The notes: generated from the sequence alone by a model not told the origin. Positions 16,341 through 24,937 are shown, counted from the stretch's first letter. The stretch is DNA of 64,000 nucleotides from Woeseiaceae bacterium (GCA_028289545.1 JANQPG010000013.1:1-64000); one strand, 5' to 3'. Numbers and translations: made by a program.

Positions 16341-16365
16341 ATTTTGATGGTGCGTTTACTAGAGT
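16337..16365 (+). promoter_or_regulatory. candidate promoter of the SRPBCC gene
   Basis: TTGCAT (16337-16342) and TAGAGT (16360-16365) with 17-bp spacing would place transcription start near 16372, inside the second palindrome. The fit to the consensus is moderate. Confidence 0.4.
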
Positions 16366-16369
16366 GAGC

Positions 16370-16385
16370 GCAACCGAGAGGTTGC
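16370..16385. promoter_or_regulatory. palindrome GCAACC-N4-GGTTGC, downstream copy
   Basis: Second identical-arm palindrome, ending three bases before the ATG at 16389. A repressor bound to both sites would bracket the promoter. Confidence 0.75.
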
Positions 16386-16388
16386 ATA

Positions 16389-16847
16389 ATGAATCAATCA
16401 GACCAGAATCGAATCGAAAAAGTGGTCGATCTCGCGGCACCCGTCGCGCGAGTCTGGCGAGCACTTACGGACCACGAAGAATTTGGACAGTGGTTCAGAG
16501 TTCACCTTGATGGCCCGTTCAAAGTAGGGGCGACAACCACGGGCCACATCACTTACCCCGGCTACGAGCACATGAAGTGGGAGTCCGTGACCGAGCGGAT
16601 GGAGCATGAGCGGCTGTTCGTTTTTTCCTGGCCGCCCGGCACGATTGACCCCGATACTCACTACGGCGACGATGCCAAAGTGATGGTTGAGTTTCGCCTC
16701 GAGCCCAACGAAAACGGCACGCGCCTGACGATTACCGAGACGGGTTTTCTGCAGTTCCCGGAATCGAAACGGCTGGAGGTGCTTCGATCCAACAAAGAGG
16801 GCTGGGACATCCAGGCGCAGAACGTAGCGGAATACGTTACGAGTTAG
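16389..16847 (+). CDS. SRPBCC (AHSA1-like) protein
   Basis: 152 aa, single helix-grip domain. Residues 7-40 (EKVVDLAAPVARVWRALTD and EEFGQWFRV), the glycine turn KVGATTTGHI and the late strand EPNENGTRLTITETGF mark the AHSA1 group. The second palindrome sits where a ribosome site would be, and no clear Shine-Dalgarno is present, so the message may be nearly leaderless. The gene has no adjacent regulator of its own; the ArsR-type protein at 4.4 kb has a different operator. Confidence 0.88.
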   Translation: MNQSDQNRIEKVVDLAAPVARVWRALTDHEEFGQWFRVHLDGPFKVGATTTGHITYPGYEHMKWESVTERMEHERLFVFSWPPGTIDPDTHYGDDAKVMVEFRLEPNENGTRLTITETGFLQFPESKRLEVLRSNKEGWDIQAQNVAEYVTS

Positions 16848-16900
16848 GGCTGGAGGTCACGAGCCGGCATCGATGTTGGCGGCATCTTTGGTGTGATTGC

Positions 16901-18325
16901 CTACTTCGCCGAGATCCGATAGTTCGGGTAACTCCCCACCATCGTGAAGTTTGTGCTGTCGGCCAGCGTTACTATCGTGTAGGTCCCGTAGTTGGTCACC
17001 ACGCGCCGCCTTGCTACCAGGCCGCCGTTGCACATAAGGTCTCGCGCGCCGGAGACGCCAGTTACAATTTCCCATGTGCACAACGAGTGAGTGAAGTTGC
17101 CGTAGCTGCCGCCGGAGGCAACGACTTCACCGCTGGAGAACGGATTGGGCGGCGGAGGCGGATTCGCGGCGAACAAGAGGTGCAGGCTTTCGAAATCGAA
17201 ACTCAGGCCGTACGGTATCGTGACTACGTCGCCGTCGGGATTGACGATCGTAATATCGGTCGGGTATTCCGGAGTATTGGCCAGGTCGGCGTTCGGCGGA
17301 ATCGGGCAATATACCCAGCTGCAGTAGGGGTTCGACGTCACGGTGAAGTGTGGGATCTCGCGAATATCCAGGAAGAAATGATCGGAGATGTTTAGCGACA
17401 CTGTGTGTTTGGTGTAGCTCGCAGCAAGGGTCGTGTACGCCGGATTGATATTTGGGTTGGGATACAGCGGCGCAACGGCGTTGTAGTTCATTACTTCATC
17501 AGCGATTTCAAGCCGGAAACTCTCGTTGCTGACGAGGTCGGTAAAGAGGCCAAACGCCAGGTCTCTGAGCTCTTGTCCGGCGTCGAAGTCACCGAGCATG
17601 AACGTGTTATCGGGAATGGCGTCGTTCAGGTTGAAGAACGTGTTGTCCTGCTGTTGGTCGATGGCCGTATTGATGGCCTCGGCAACGTCGTTTCTCGCCG
17701 AGGTGAGAATGTCGTTCTCGAAATAGTCTGTGATCAGGTGAAGTACCGGCACCCAATCGAGAATCCAGTCAATATCGATATCTGCGTCGATGACAAAGCC
17801 GACGGGCGCAAGGTTGGTGATCTTCCCCGTGACGATACTGTAGTCGCCGCTTAACCACAGCGTATTGGTATTGACGGTAGCCGAGCCTTCGGCGCCAATG
17901 GCGCCCCAGATGCCGGTTCCTTCGACGGTCCCGTAGGCATGGACACTGAAACCGCCGACCCGTGCTGTGATCGTACCGTTGGTGTTGCCGGTCAGCTCGA
18001 CGACGATGGGTCCGTTAATGTCGAACAGGAAAATCTCGAGTTCCCCATAGTCCGAAATGGCGTCTTCCAGGCTTTGCCGAAGCTGAACGCGCAGGTTTGA
18101 TTTCAGCTCTGAAATCTCACGCGCCTGTTCGATGATGTCCTTGAATCCACTTTCGTGGGACTGCGCGAAATCCAGCGTGTACCCGGCGTTCGTATAGGTC
18201 AGCTCGCCGCGGTACTGGACGTCGCTGACGTGGGTTATTCGACTTTGAGCGCTTGCGCCGGTGCTGAACAGCGCGACTCCGGTGAGAGCGAGTAGGGTAA
18301 AGGTGTGTCTGCCCAAGTGTTTCAT
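16901..18325 (-). CDS. exported protein of unknown function
   Basis: 474 aa with a signal peptide (residues 1-26, ending ASAQ). I do not recognise the family. Residues about 27-200 have long amphipathic strands and helices. A DIDIDWILDWVPVLHLITDYF segment follows (about 195), then a helical stretch and, near residue 410, a Pro-rich linker (NPPPPPNPF). The last 60 residues contain two Cys and strand-rich sequence. Four Cys overall suggest periplasmic or surface location with disulfides. It is transcribed divergently from the beta-helix protein gene. Confidence 0.7.
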   Translation of the reverse strand: MKHLGRHTFTLLALTGVALFSTGASAQSRITHVSDVQYRGELTYTNAGYTLDFAQSHESGFKDIIEQAREISELKSNLRVQLRQSLEDAISDYGELEIFLFDINGPIVVELTGNTNGTITARVGGFSVHAYGTVEGTGIWGAIGAEGSATVNTNTLWLSGDYSIVTGKITNLAPVGFVIDADIDIDWILDWVPVLHLITDYFENDILTSARNDVAEAINTAIDQQQDNTFFNLNDAIPDNTFMLGDFDAGQELRDLAFGLFTDLVSNESFRLEIADEVMNYNAVAPLYPNPNINPAYTTLAASYTKHTVSLNISDHFFLDIREIPHFTVTSNPYCSWVYCPIPPNADLANTPEYPTDITIVNPDGDVVTIPYGLSFDFESLHLLFAANPPPPPNPFSSGEVVASGGSYGNFTHSLCTWEIVTGVSGARDLMCNGGLVARRRVVTNYGTYTIVTLADSTNFTMVGSYPNYRISAK

Positions 18326-18513
18326 TTAACAATCCTCCCTTATTGGTCCCCCTGACCGCCGTTGCAGCGTGACGCATAATCCGCGCAACGCAATTGGAAC
18401 TCAGACGGCTCACAGTAGTGTAGCGCGCGTTTCACCGGGCAGCGGTGACTGCGAAAGATTGGAGCGGCTGGGTCAAATCGCAGAGTCCGTAACTGTCGCA
18501 TTTTCCAGACAGT

Positions 18514-18550
18514 CGAAAGCTGCTGTCGGGCTGGTAGACTCCCGAACAGC
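18514..18550 (+). repeat. 37-bp dispersed element, copy 2
   Basis: Second copy of the 3360-3396 element, ending 32 bp before the beta-helix gene start. Here the inverted ends are better preserved: GCTGTCGGG and CCCGAACAGC around a TAGACT-containing centre. Confidence 0.6.
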
Positions 18551-18582
18551 GCGACGGCTCGTGGACGACCAAGGACTGCTGC

Positions 18583-19857
18583 ATGTCTGTAACCAAATCC
18601 CTCTTCCTTGCACTTGTTTGCCTGTTGCTCCCGGCGCTGCGGGCACAGGCTGTCGAGATCAATGTCAGCACGGTCGACGAAGTGCGCAACGCGCTCAACC
18701 AGGCCAACCCTGGAGACGTCATTCGGGTAGCGCCCGGGGTATACGACTTCTTCGATGCGCTTGAGTTTGATTCCGCTGGCTCGCCGGCTGAACCTATCCG
18801 GCTCATCGGACAAGGCGGGCCCGACAGCGTCGAGTTCCGTATCAACGGTTCCCTGGGGCTCTCCATTCGCGGTCAGGACTACGTCATCGAGGGGATCTGG
18901 CTCCGTTGCCAGGGCAGCCAGTGCCGGAACGCGCGCGGCATCTCGCTGTGGGGGAGTGCGCGACGAATTACGATCCGCCGTTGTCGCACGACCGACTTTA
19001 TGCAGCACGTCAAGGGATGGATCGCCGACAACACGCTTGACGCTCCCGAAGACGTTACGCTTGCGGGCAACGAGGCCTACAACACGGCAGGTTTCAACGG
19101 ACGTTCCAATGTACTCAACCTGGACGGAGGCACACGCTGGCGCGTCATCGGTAACTATGTGCACGACTACGGCAACACGGGCATCAACTACGGCATTTTT
19201 CTTAAAGGCGCCACGACCAACAGTGTCATTGAGCGTAACCTGGTTGCCGGAAGTTATGACCGCAGCCACGGCGGCGGCATCTCGGTCGGCATATCGTTCG
19301 GCGGCGGGCGGATGGGCACTCAGTGGTGCGCAGCTGACAACACCGGTGTCGGCGGTTGCACCTGCGAAGACTTTGGCGGTATTGCCCGCAACAACATTGT
19401 CCTCAATACCTCGGATACCGCCTTGCACGTGAACTCGGCCTGCGGCAGCAAGTTTCTGAACAATATTGTCTACAACGCACCCACGATGCTACAGATACAG
19501 TCGTTCGAGGGTACCGGCGACATCGAAGTGCGCAACAACGTCTTTGAGGGTGGGTTAACCGGCAACAGCAATGTGGTCTCGAGCGACAACATGACCAATG
19601 CCGATTTCACGGCGCTTTACAACAACGCCGGTGGTCTGGATTTTTCGGCGGGTGCCGGAGCCGGAGATCTTGTCGCCAGCGCACCGTTGCCGGAGGTGGT
19701 GGCGGACTACTGTGGTGCCACCCGCTCAAACACGCCGTCCCGAGGCGCTATCGAGATGCCGGCTGCGTGCGACGTGGCCGGGCGGCTGCCGCTTGGCGGC
19801 GTTTTCGAATCCGATACTACGATGCCCAATCCGCCGACCGATCTGAGGACAGATTGA
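18583..19857 (+). CDS. secreted right-handed parallel beta-helix protein
   Basis: 424 aa with a signal peptide (residues 1-23, ending AQA). DEVRNALNQANPGDVIRVAPGVYDF at the start of the mature protein is the usual entry to chondroitinase-B/pectate-lyase-like beta-helix proteins, and the body repeats strands with Asn ladders (RNNIVLNTSD, LNNIVYNAP, VRNNVFEGG). Such proteins are polysaccharide lyases, epimerases or surface-binding proteins; no unambiguous catalytic residues could be placed. Cys pairs (CRNAR, CTCED) suggest disulfides. It ends 24 bp before the convergent CBS-protein gene. Confidence 0.85.
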   Translation: MSVTKSLFLALVCLLLPALRAQAVEINVSTVDEVRNALNQANPGDVIRVAPGVYDFFDALEFDSAGSPAEPIRLIGQGGPDSVEFRINGSLGLSIRGQDYVIEGIWLRCQGSQCRNARGISLWGSARRITIRRCRTTDFMQHVKGWIADNTLDAPEDVTLAGNEAYNTAGFNGRSNVLNLDGGTRWRVIGNYVHDYGNTGINYGIFLKGATTNSVIERNLVAGSYDRSHGGGISVGISFGGGRMGTQWCAADNTGVGGCTCEDFGGIARNNIVLNTSDTALHVNSACGSKFLNNIVYNAPTMLQIQSFEGTGDIEVRNNVFEGGLTGNSNVVSSDNMTNADFTALYNNAGGLDFSAGAGAGDLVASAPLPEVVADYCGATRSNTPSRGAIEMPAACDVAGRLPLGGVFESDTTMPNPPTDLRTD

Positions 19858-19880
19858 GTCTACCGATCACGCCGTAGCAA

Positions 19881-20291
19881 TCAGTCCTCCAGCTGCGGCA
19901 GTAAACCGTAGAGGATCAGTGAGTAGTAGCTGACCATGCCGACAATCTTGTCGTCCTCCATGACCGGTGCGTGACTGATGCCAAAATTTTCGAATAGCTT
20001 CGCACAGTAGCGGATCTCCATGTCGGGCCGCACAGTAATCACGGGCTTGGACATGATTTCATAGACATTCACTCGTTCTGGCGCCCGGTCTTTCGCAAGA
20101 ACGTGCTTTGCAATGTCGGAAAACAGCAGCATGCCGTACTCGTCGTTCTCATCGCGGCGTTTGACGATCAGGCTGGTTGCGCCGACCCTCTTCATGATTT
20201 TGAGCGCAGACAACACGTCGGTCCGGCCGTCGACTTCCGTCACATCCGTTTTCATGCAGTTTCGGACGGGGCCCCATTTTGGAATGGTCAT
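19881..20291 (-). CDS. CBS-domain pair protein
   Basis: 136 aa holding two CBS motifs (about residues 8-70 and 75-133), a unit that binds adenine nucleotides and gates enzymes or transporters. Features: DVLSALKIMKRVGATSLIVKR in the first and MEIRYCAKLFENFGISHAPVMEDDKIVGMVS in the second. It overlaps the PII gene by 4 bp and is the last gene of a four-gene operon with the DUF1538 membrane pair, so it probably senses energy state for that transporter. The regulatory role is inferred. Confidence 0.9.
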   Translation of the reverse strand: MTIPKWGPVRNCMKTDVTEVDGRTDVLSALKIMKRVGATSLIVKRRDENDEYGMLLFSDIAKHVLAKDRAPERVNVYEIMSKPVITVRPDMEIRYCAKLFENFGISHAPVMEDDKIVGMVSYYSLILYGLLPQLED

Positions 20292-20638
20292 AAGGTCTCC
20301 TCCACGACATCGCCGAGTTCCTCGGCCTGGTGGCTGATGCCGACGGCGTCGTCCACGTCGAGAAGCAGTGCTATACCTGCGCCGGCTTTCTTATCGAATT
20401 CACCAACCTCGCCAATGTGCTCGAGGATGTGCCTGCTCAGATGCTCCTCTACCAGCAGGAGCACGACATCCCGCTGCGACGTAAGCGTGAGCCCAAAAAA
20501 GGTTTTGTTCTCCTTGATGCCTTCGCCGCGGGCGTTGTTGATGACCGTGCAACCCGTGGCGCCTGCTTCCCGCGCCGCATCCATAACCGCGTCGGTCTTG
20601 CTGTCTTCCACGAATGCGATAATCAATTTGAAATGCAT
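20288..20638 (-). CDS. PII-family signalling protein
   Basis: 116 aa, the size of GlnB-like trimeric signal proteins. Residues 1-35 form the first beta-alpha-beta unit, with ATGCTVINNARGEG leading into the T-loop region, and DVVLLLVEE is the later core strand. The T-loop (about 38-55, ENKTFFGLTLTSQ) lacks the uridylylated Tyr context of canonical GlnB, so it is a divergent PII of the type dedicated to transporters. It lies directly downstream of the second DUF1538 gene. Confidence 0.85.
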   Translation of the reverse strand: MHFKLIIAFVEDSKTDAVMDAAREAGATGCTVINNARGEGIKENKTFFGLTLTSQRDVVLLLVEEHLSRHILEHIGEVGEFDKKAGAGIALLLDVDDAVGISHQAEELGDVVEETL

Positions 20639-20663
20639 AAATTCTTCCTTTCAACTGGCGGCT

Positions 20664-21464
20664 TCAATTGGCCGAGGGTTCAGGTGTTGAAGTGCTTCTT
20701 TTCCCGAAGAATTCCGCGAGCTGGCCGTAGGCGAGCACAGAGATTATCGGAAACAGGGCCGCAGACGCTACCAGTCCGAAGCCGTCGAGTAAGGGGCTGC
20801 GTCCCGGCACTGCCTCGGCGAGACCAAGACCGAGCGCGGTGATCAGTGGCACCGTTACCGTCGAGGTAGTGACTCCACCGGAGTCGAACGCAAGCGGAAT
20901 AATTATCTTTGGCGCCATCGCGGTTTGCAGAATGACAATCAAGTAGCACCCTACGATAAAGTAGTGCAACGGCAGACCGGAGATGATCCGATAGCAACCC
21001 AGGCTTACGCCGACGCCGACGCCGATTGCAACGGCGACTCTAAGCCCCCAGACGTTAATCGCTCCGCCGGAAACGGCGTTGGCTTTCAGGGCTACGGCAA
21101 CCAGCGCCGGTTCGGCCATGGCCGTGCTGAACCCGATGGCCGAGGCGAACAGGTATACCCAGTAGTAGTCCTGCCAGGTCAGGTTACCGGCTTTTCCGGT
21201 AACGCTCTGCAGGAACTCCGGATTGGTGAGCTGTTCGGCCATGAGGCGCCCGAGCGGAAACAGGGACTCTTCGAGTCCTACCAGAAAAAGCCCAAGACCC
21301 AGAACGACGAACAGGAAGCCAATCGCAATCTGACCGCGATGCGGCATGGGTTCGCCGATGACCAGCCGTTGGAACACAAACAGGAACACGGCAATCGGCA
21401 GCACGTCCCTTGCGGTCTCGCCAATAAACACAAGCGCTGCGATAAACAGGTTCATTAACTCCAT
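20664..21464 (-). CDS. DUF1538 membrane protein, second subunit
   Basis: 266 aa, about seven to eight helices. It shares with its upstream neighbour the signature DSGGVTTSTVTVPL followed by TALGLGLA, which defines DUF1538. From memory, DUF1538 pairs (UmpAB) from a halophile have been reported as a two-component cation/proton antiporter; I treat that as the likely role here. Its start overlaps the end of the first DUF1538 gene by 10 bp. PII and CBS genes follow in the same operon. Confidence 0.88.
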   Translation of the reverse strand: MELMNLFIAALVFIGETARDVLPIAVFLFVFQRLVIGEPMPHRGQIAIGFLFVVLGLGLFLVGLEESLFPLGRLMAEQLTNPEFLQSVTGKAGNLTWQDYYWVYLFASAIGFSTAMAEPALVAVALKANAVSGGAINVWGLRVAVAIGVGVGVSLGCYRIISGLPLHYFIVGCYLIVILQTAMAPKIIIPLAFDSGGVTTSTVTVPLITALGLGLAEAVPGRSPLLDGFGLVASAALFPIISVLAYGQLAEFFGKRSTSTPEPSAN

Positions 21465-22198
21465 TGACTGACGACACCAAAGATCAATACGAAAAGGATG
21501 GGGGTGAGCGATGCAAACGCGATCAGACCGAAACCGTCGGTCATTGGGTTACGGCCTTTCATGGCGCTGGCCAGACCCACTCCGAGAGCCGTGACCAGCG
21601 GTACGGTGACGGTAGAGGTGGTGACGCCGCCGGAGTCGTACGCAATGCCGACAATGTCACTGGGTGCAAATAGGGTCAGGATCGAGACAAGTAAGTATCC
21701 GCCTATGATGATTAAGGGTAGCGACCAGTCGAACATGATGCGCAATACGCCGAGTACAAGGGCAACGCCAACCGACAGGGCAACGGTTAGCCGCAGGAGC
21801 AGAGCGTAGTGGCGCAGGGCTTCCGGTGAAGCTTCAATGACTGCATCCGCCGCGGCAATCTTGGCCGCCTCACCGGTGACCGCCATGAGTGCGGGTTCGG
21901 CAATAGTGGTGCCGAAGCCCAAGGCAAACGCGAACGCAAGTAGCCAGAATGCAGAACCCTTCTTCGCAAGCGATTGCGCAAGGCCTTCGCCAACCGGAAA
22001 CAGGGCGATCCGCAGGCCAAAAATGAAGAACGCGAGCCCCGCGACAACGAGGATTCCGCCATAAGCCAGCGACAGCAATTCGGAAACGGGTGCTCGGAAG
22101 ACGAACAGTTGAAAGAGGACAATCACCGACACGATAGGCGTCAGATCGCGCAGGCTGTGCAGCGCGTCTTTGCCGAGCGTGAGCAGAGACTCTTTCAT
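21455..22198 (-). CDS. DUF1538 membrane protein, first subunit
   Basis: 247 aa, first gene of the four-gene operon. It carries the DSGGVTTSTVTVPL signature and TALGVGLASAMKGRNPMTDGFGL, closely parallel to the second subunit, so the two are ancient duplicates that probably form a heterodimer. Hydrophobic helices alternate with short loops throughout. The family is predicted to move monovalent cations or another small ion across the inner membrane. Confidence 0.88.
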   Translation of the reverse strand: MKESLLTLGKDALHSLRDLTPIVSVIVLFQLFVFRAPVSELLSLAYGGILVVAGLAFFIFGLRIALFPVGEGLAQSLAKKGSAFWLLAFAFALGFGTTIAEPALMAVTGEAAKIAAADAVIEASPEALRHYALLLRLTVALSVGVALVLGVLRIMFDWSLPLIIIGGYLLVSILTLFAPSDIVGIAYDSGGVTTSTVTVPLVTALGVGLASAMKGRNPMTDGFGLIAFASLTPILFVLIFGVVSQWS

Positions 22199-22285
22199 CG
22201 TCGGTTAGTCGGTTTGTGTTTCTCCGGAGAATTATAGCCCTTGATGAAACGTGCGTTGAAACAGCTGGCGCGAAAGTGTCCTCGA

Positions 22286-23212
22286 TTAACCGGTCATCCG
22301 AGCGATCTCCTCTCGAGTACCGCGCGCTTCCTCGAGCAACCACTCGCGAAAACTCTGTACGGCGTTTCGTTTCAGTGACTCGGAACGGAAGCGGACCTGG
22401 TATTCCTGTTCTGCGTGGTCACCTTGTTCGATCGGAAACGGCACAGAAAGCCGCCGCTGCTGGATCTGGGGATACACAAGGGATACACCGCACAGAATGA
22501 AGCCGGCGTTCGCGTATACCGCCTCGAGTGCCTGCACAACCTTCTTGTAGCGGATGCCTCGCTCCGGATCCGTTGTGCGGTGGCCAAAACGGCGGACCCA
22601 CTCCGGCCAGCCCATGTCGCTCGCGTCGACGGTGTATGCATCGAGATGCAGCAGTGGAAAACCCTCGAGTTCTTCGTTCGCGGGCAGGCTGGACACCCGT
22701 TCTTTGTTCACCGGCGACGTGATCGGCAGCAGATAGTCCCGGTACAAACTGTCGACCTGACCGGGCAGGGCGTCGACAGAAAACCCCACTTCGCAGTCGG
22801 CATCACCCAGTCGCGTGGGAACGTCCCCGACACCGTTTACGCAGAACAACGTGTTCGGATTTGCTTTCCGGAAGCTCGCCAATCGCGGTGTCAGCCAAAG
22901 CTGCGCCCAATCGGAGTCAGCCGTAATGTGTATTTCGTTGACGCGTTGAAAATTGAGGAGCCGGCTGACGGTTTCGAGCTCACGAAAGGCGGCGCTCAGG
23001 TGCGCCAGTGCAGGCTGGATCTCACGGCTGGGGCGAATACCGCTCCGGCCGCGGCTGATCAATTCGTAGCCAAGGTATTCCTCGAGACTCTTGATGCGCT
23101 GGCCGAGCGCGGCGGGCGTAATCGACAACTCGATTGCCGCGGCCTTCAGCGATCCTCTGCGGATGGCCAGGTCCAGCGCCTGAAGGCTGCGTAAGTGTGT
23201 GGGTGAGGTCAT
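22286..23212 (-). CDS. LysR-family transcriptional regulator
   Basis: 308 aa from the ATG at 23212; a TTG at 23221 is an alternative. Residues about 5-62 form the LysR helix-turn-helix (LDLAIRRGSLKAAAIELSITPAALGQRIKSLEE). The effector domain follows from about 90, with the GcvA-like pattern typical of the family. It faces the DUF4242 gene across a short intergenic region with an AAAGAA palindrome, so it likely regulates that gene and itself. Confidence 0.93.
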   Translation of the reverse strand: MTSPTHLRSLQALDLAIRRGSLKAAAIELSITPAALGQRIKSLEEYLGYELISRGRSGIRPSREIQPALAHLSAAFRELETVSRLLNFQRVNEIHITADSDWAQLWLTPRLASFRKANPNTLFCVNGVGDVPTRLGDADCEVGFSVDALPGQVDSLYRDYLLPITSPVNKERVSSLPANEELEGFPLLHLDAYTVDASDMGWPEWVRRFGHRTTDPERGIRYKKVVQALEAVYANAGFILCGVSLVYPQIQQRRLSVPFPIEQGDHAEQEYQVRFRSESLKRNAVQSFREWLLEEARGTREEIARMTG

Positions 23213-23222
23213 CTCGATCAAT

Positions 23223-23252
23223 ATAAAGAAATTCTTTATCTCAATAAAGAAT
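23223..23252. promoter_or_regulatory. palindromic LysR-type operator region
   Basis: ATAAAGAA (23223-23230) and TTCTTTAT (23232-23239) are perfect arms about a single central base, and a further ATAAAGAAT half-site follows at 23244-23252. The element lies in the divergent promoter between the LysR gene and the DUF4242 gene. Confidence 0.55.
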
Positions 23253-23317
23253 ATTTACCTTGCGGCGGCGAACACAATGGCGGGATGATTTTGTCCGAAC
23301 CGGTTGGGAGGACAACG

Positions 23318-23602
23318 ATGAAGCAGCTGAAACGTTACCTGGTGGAACGGGATATTCCGGGGGTTGGATCGATGTCGCTGGTTGAGTTATGCGGGGCGGC
23401 CCGGGCGTCCAACCAGGCGATCGACCAGATGACGCCGGAGATCCAGTGGCAGCACAGCTATGTTTCCGACGACAAGACGTTCTGCATCTATCTGGCTAAG
23501 GACGAGGCAACTATCCGCAGGCATGCCGAGCTCAGCGGCATACCTGTGTCGCGCATCGTCGAAGTGCCGAAGATCATCGATCCGCTGACCGCAAACAACT
23601 AG
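23318..23602 (+). CDS. DUF4242 small protein
   Basis: 94 aa from the ATG at 23318, with GGGAGGA seven bases upstream. MKQLKRYLVERDIPGVG, then W-x-H-S-Y-V and the closing DEATIRRHAELSGIPVSRI pattern identify DUF4242, a ferredoxin-like fold family that includes nickel-binding members. No signal peptide. It is divergent from the LysR gene and 59 bp before an exported protein gene, which it may be co-transcribed with. Confidence 0.85.
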   Translation: MKQLKRYLVERDIPGVGSMSLVELCGAARASNQAIDQMTPEIQWQHSYVSDDKTFCIYLAKDEATIRRHAELSGIPVSRIVEVPKIIDPLTANN

Positions 23603-23661
23603 TAGCCCGGGCGGCCGCGTCCCGGCGGCTGTTGGGCGCGAACAGAAATGAGGAGAATCCG

Positions 23662-24336
23662 ATGAACCGAACGAACGACGCTTTACGCGCTTTGGCGGGC
23701 TTACTGGCGCTCGCCGTCCTCTGCGCCGGCAGCGCAAACGCAGGAGAACCGGGATCGTGGCAGTGCGAACGCGAGTCGGTGACAAGTTTTTGGGAGCAGG
23801 ATATCGCCGGACACGAACTCTCGGGTCGCGGCAAAGTCTGCGCGAGCGACGGCGGTTTGCTTTCGCACATGCGGGTGCGCGGCCTGACGCCAGGCAATGC
23901 CTACACCGTGTGGTGGGTCTATATTGACGATCCGGATTCCTGCGCCGGCATCCGGTTGACGCCGGAAAACTCTCCGGTGCCGTTTCCCGAACCCAGCGGT
24001 TACGCGGGTCGTTGCGGTCTGGCCGATTTCTTTACGCCGGACGAAGCGGGCGACCGCCTTGATCCGCTCGCCGTCTTCGGTCGTATGGACAGTGCGGTCG
24101 CCCGAACCTCTCGTCGTACCTGGTTTGTGGGCGACCTTCGAGGTTTGAAGCCGTCGCCGGGATCCCAGGTCTGGATGCTCGTGTTTGGTCACGGCCCCGC
24201 CGATGTTGGAGACGGAAGGCAGCTTGCACGACAGTTGTTGACACCGGAAGATCCGGGCACGGGCGTACCACACCTCGGTATTGAAGGACGGCCATTCGGA
24301 TACCCGGCGGGTGTGGTCGTGGTCGATATCGACTGA
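23662..24336 (+). CDS. exported protein of unknown function
   Basis: 224 aa from the ATG at 23662, with AGGAGA six bases upstream. Signal peptide to about residue 27 (SANAG). The mature part contains GLTPGNAYTVWWVYIDDPDSC and HGPADVGDGRQLARQLLTPED, a pattern I have seen in secreted proteins of marine bacteria without assigned function. Four Cys suggest periplasmic folding. It follows DUF4242 under the LysR-type regulator. Confidence 0.75.
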   Translation: MNRTNDALRALAGLLALAVLCAGSANAGEPGSWQCERESVTSFWEQDIAGHELSGRGKVCASDGGLLSHMRVRGLTPGNAYTVWWVYIDDPDSCAGIRLTPENSPVPFPEPSGYAGRCGLADFFTPDEAGDRLDPLAVFGRMDSAVARTSRRTWFVGDLRGLKPSPGSQVWMLVFGHGPADVGDGRQLARQLLTPEDPGTGVPHLGIEGRPFGYPAGVVVVDID

Positions 24337-24568
24337 CGCATGCCGCCCGGTCGGATACCAAAGCCTTTCATCGTCGGAGCGTAACGAGACTTGCCGTTCA
24401 TTAATGCTATTGTCAGAGTCTCCTGTTCGTTCGGTATCTGTCCATCTGCTAAAAATTACGAGGACGGCGCTTGCCAGAAAGACCTGCGGGATCTACCGAT
24501 TGAAGGGCGGTTTGCCAAAACACACACTGCTGCTCGCCAGGCGATTGGATAACCAGAAGGTGACGAAG

Positions 24569-24937
24569 ATGAACGTATTCGCTCCAGGACCCAGGGCTCT
24601 GTCGAAAATGGCTTTGGCCGTGTGTTTGCTCGTATCGGGTGCAGCCGGCGCCTCGAGTTCCGTTACCGGAACGATCACTGAGCTGCATATCGGAAAGAAT
24701 TACGGCAATTTTGTCTTCATCAAAGTGGATGCCAGCAATACGAACCCCTATTCGAGTTGCCATTCCAATACGCATTGGAACTACACGTTGCCGTTGACAA
24801 GCGAACTCGACAAACAAATGTACGCTGCGCTTCTGGTCGCCTATTCGTCCGGCAGGCCAACCCGGCTCGAAGGGCTCAACGCCTGCAATGAGTTTTCGGG
24901 TGTAGAGTCACTCAAGACTGTCAGGCTGGAGTCTTGA
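24569..24937 (+). CDS. small secreted Cys-containing protein
   Basis: 122 aa from the ATG at 24569, with AGAAGG upstream. Signal peptide to about residue 28 (GAAGASS). The mature part reads as strand (FVFIKVDAS), Cys (YSSCHSN), Trp (HWNYTL), helix (MYAALLVAYSSGRP), strand, Cys (NACNEFS). It shares this order with the next two genes and with the gene at 15.9 kb. I do not recognise a named family with confidence; a SubB-like OB fold is possible. First of three similar genes in a row. Confidence 0.75.
   Translation: MNVFAPGPRALSKMALAVCLLVSGAAGASSSVTGTITELHIGKNYGNFVFIKVDASNTNPYSSCHSNTHWNYTLPLTSELDKQMYAALLVAYSSGRPTRLEGLNACNEFSGVESLKTVRLES

Noticed and set aside
18340..19428. 362-codon minus-strand frame over the beta-helix gene.
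   Set aside because: Antisense shadow; the plus-strand frame has a signal peptide and family repeats.
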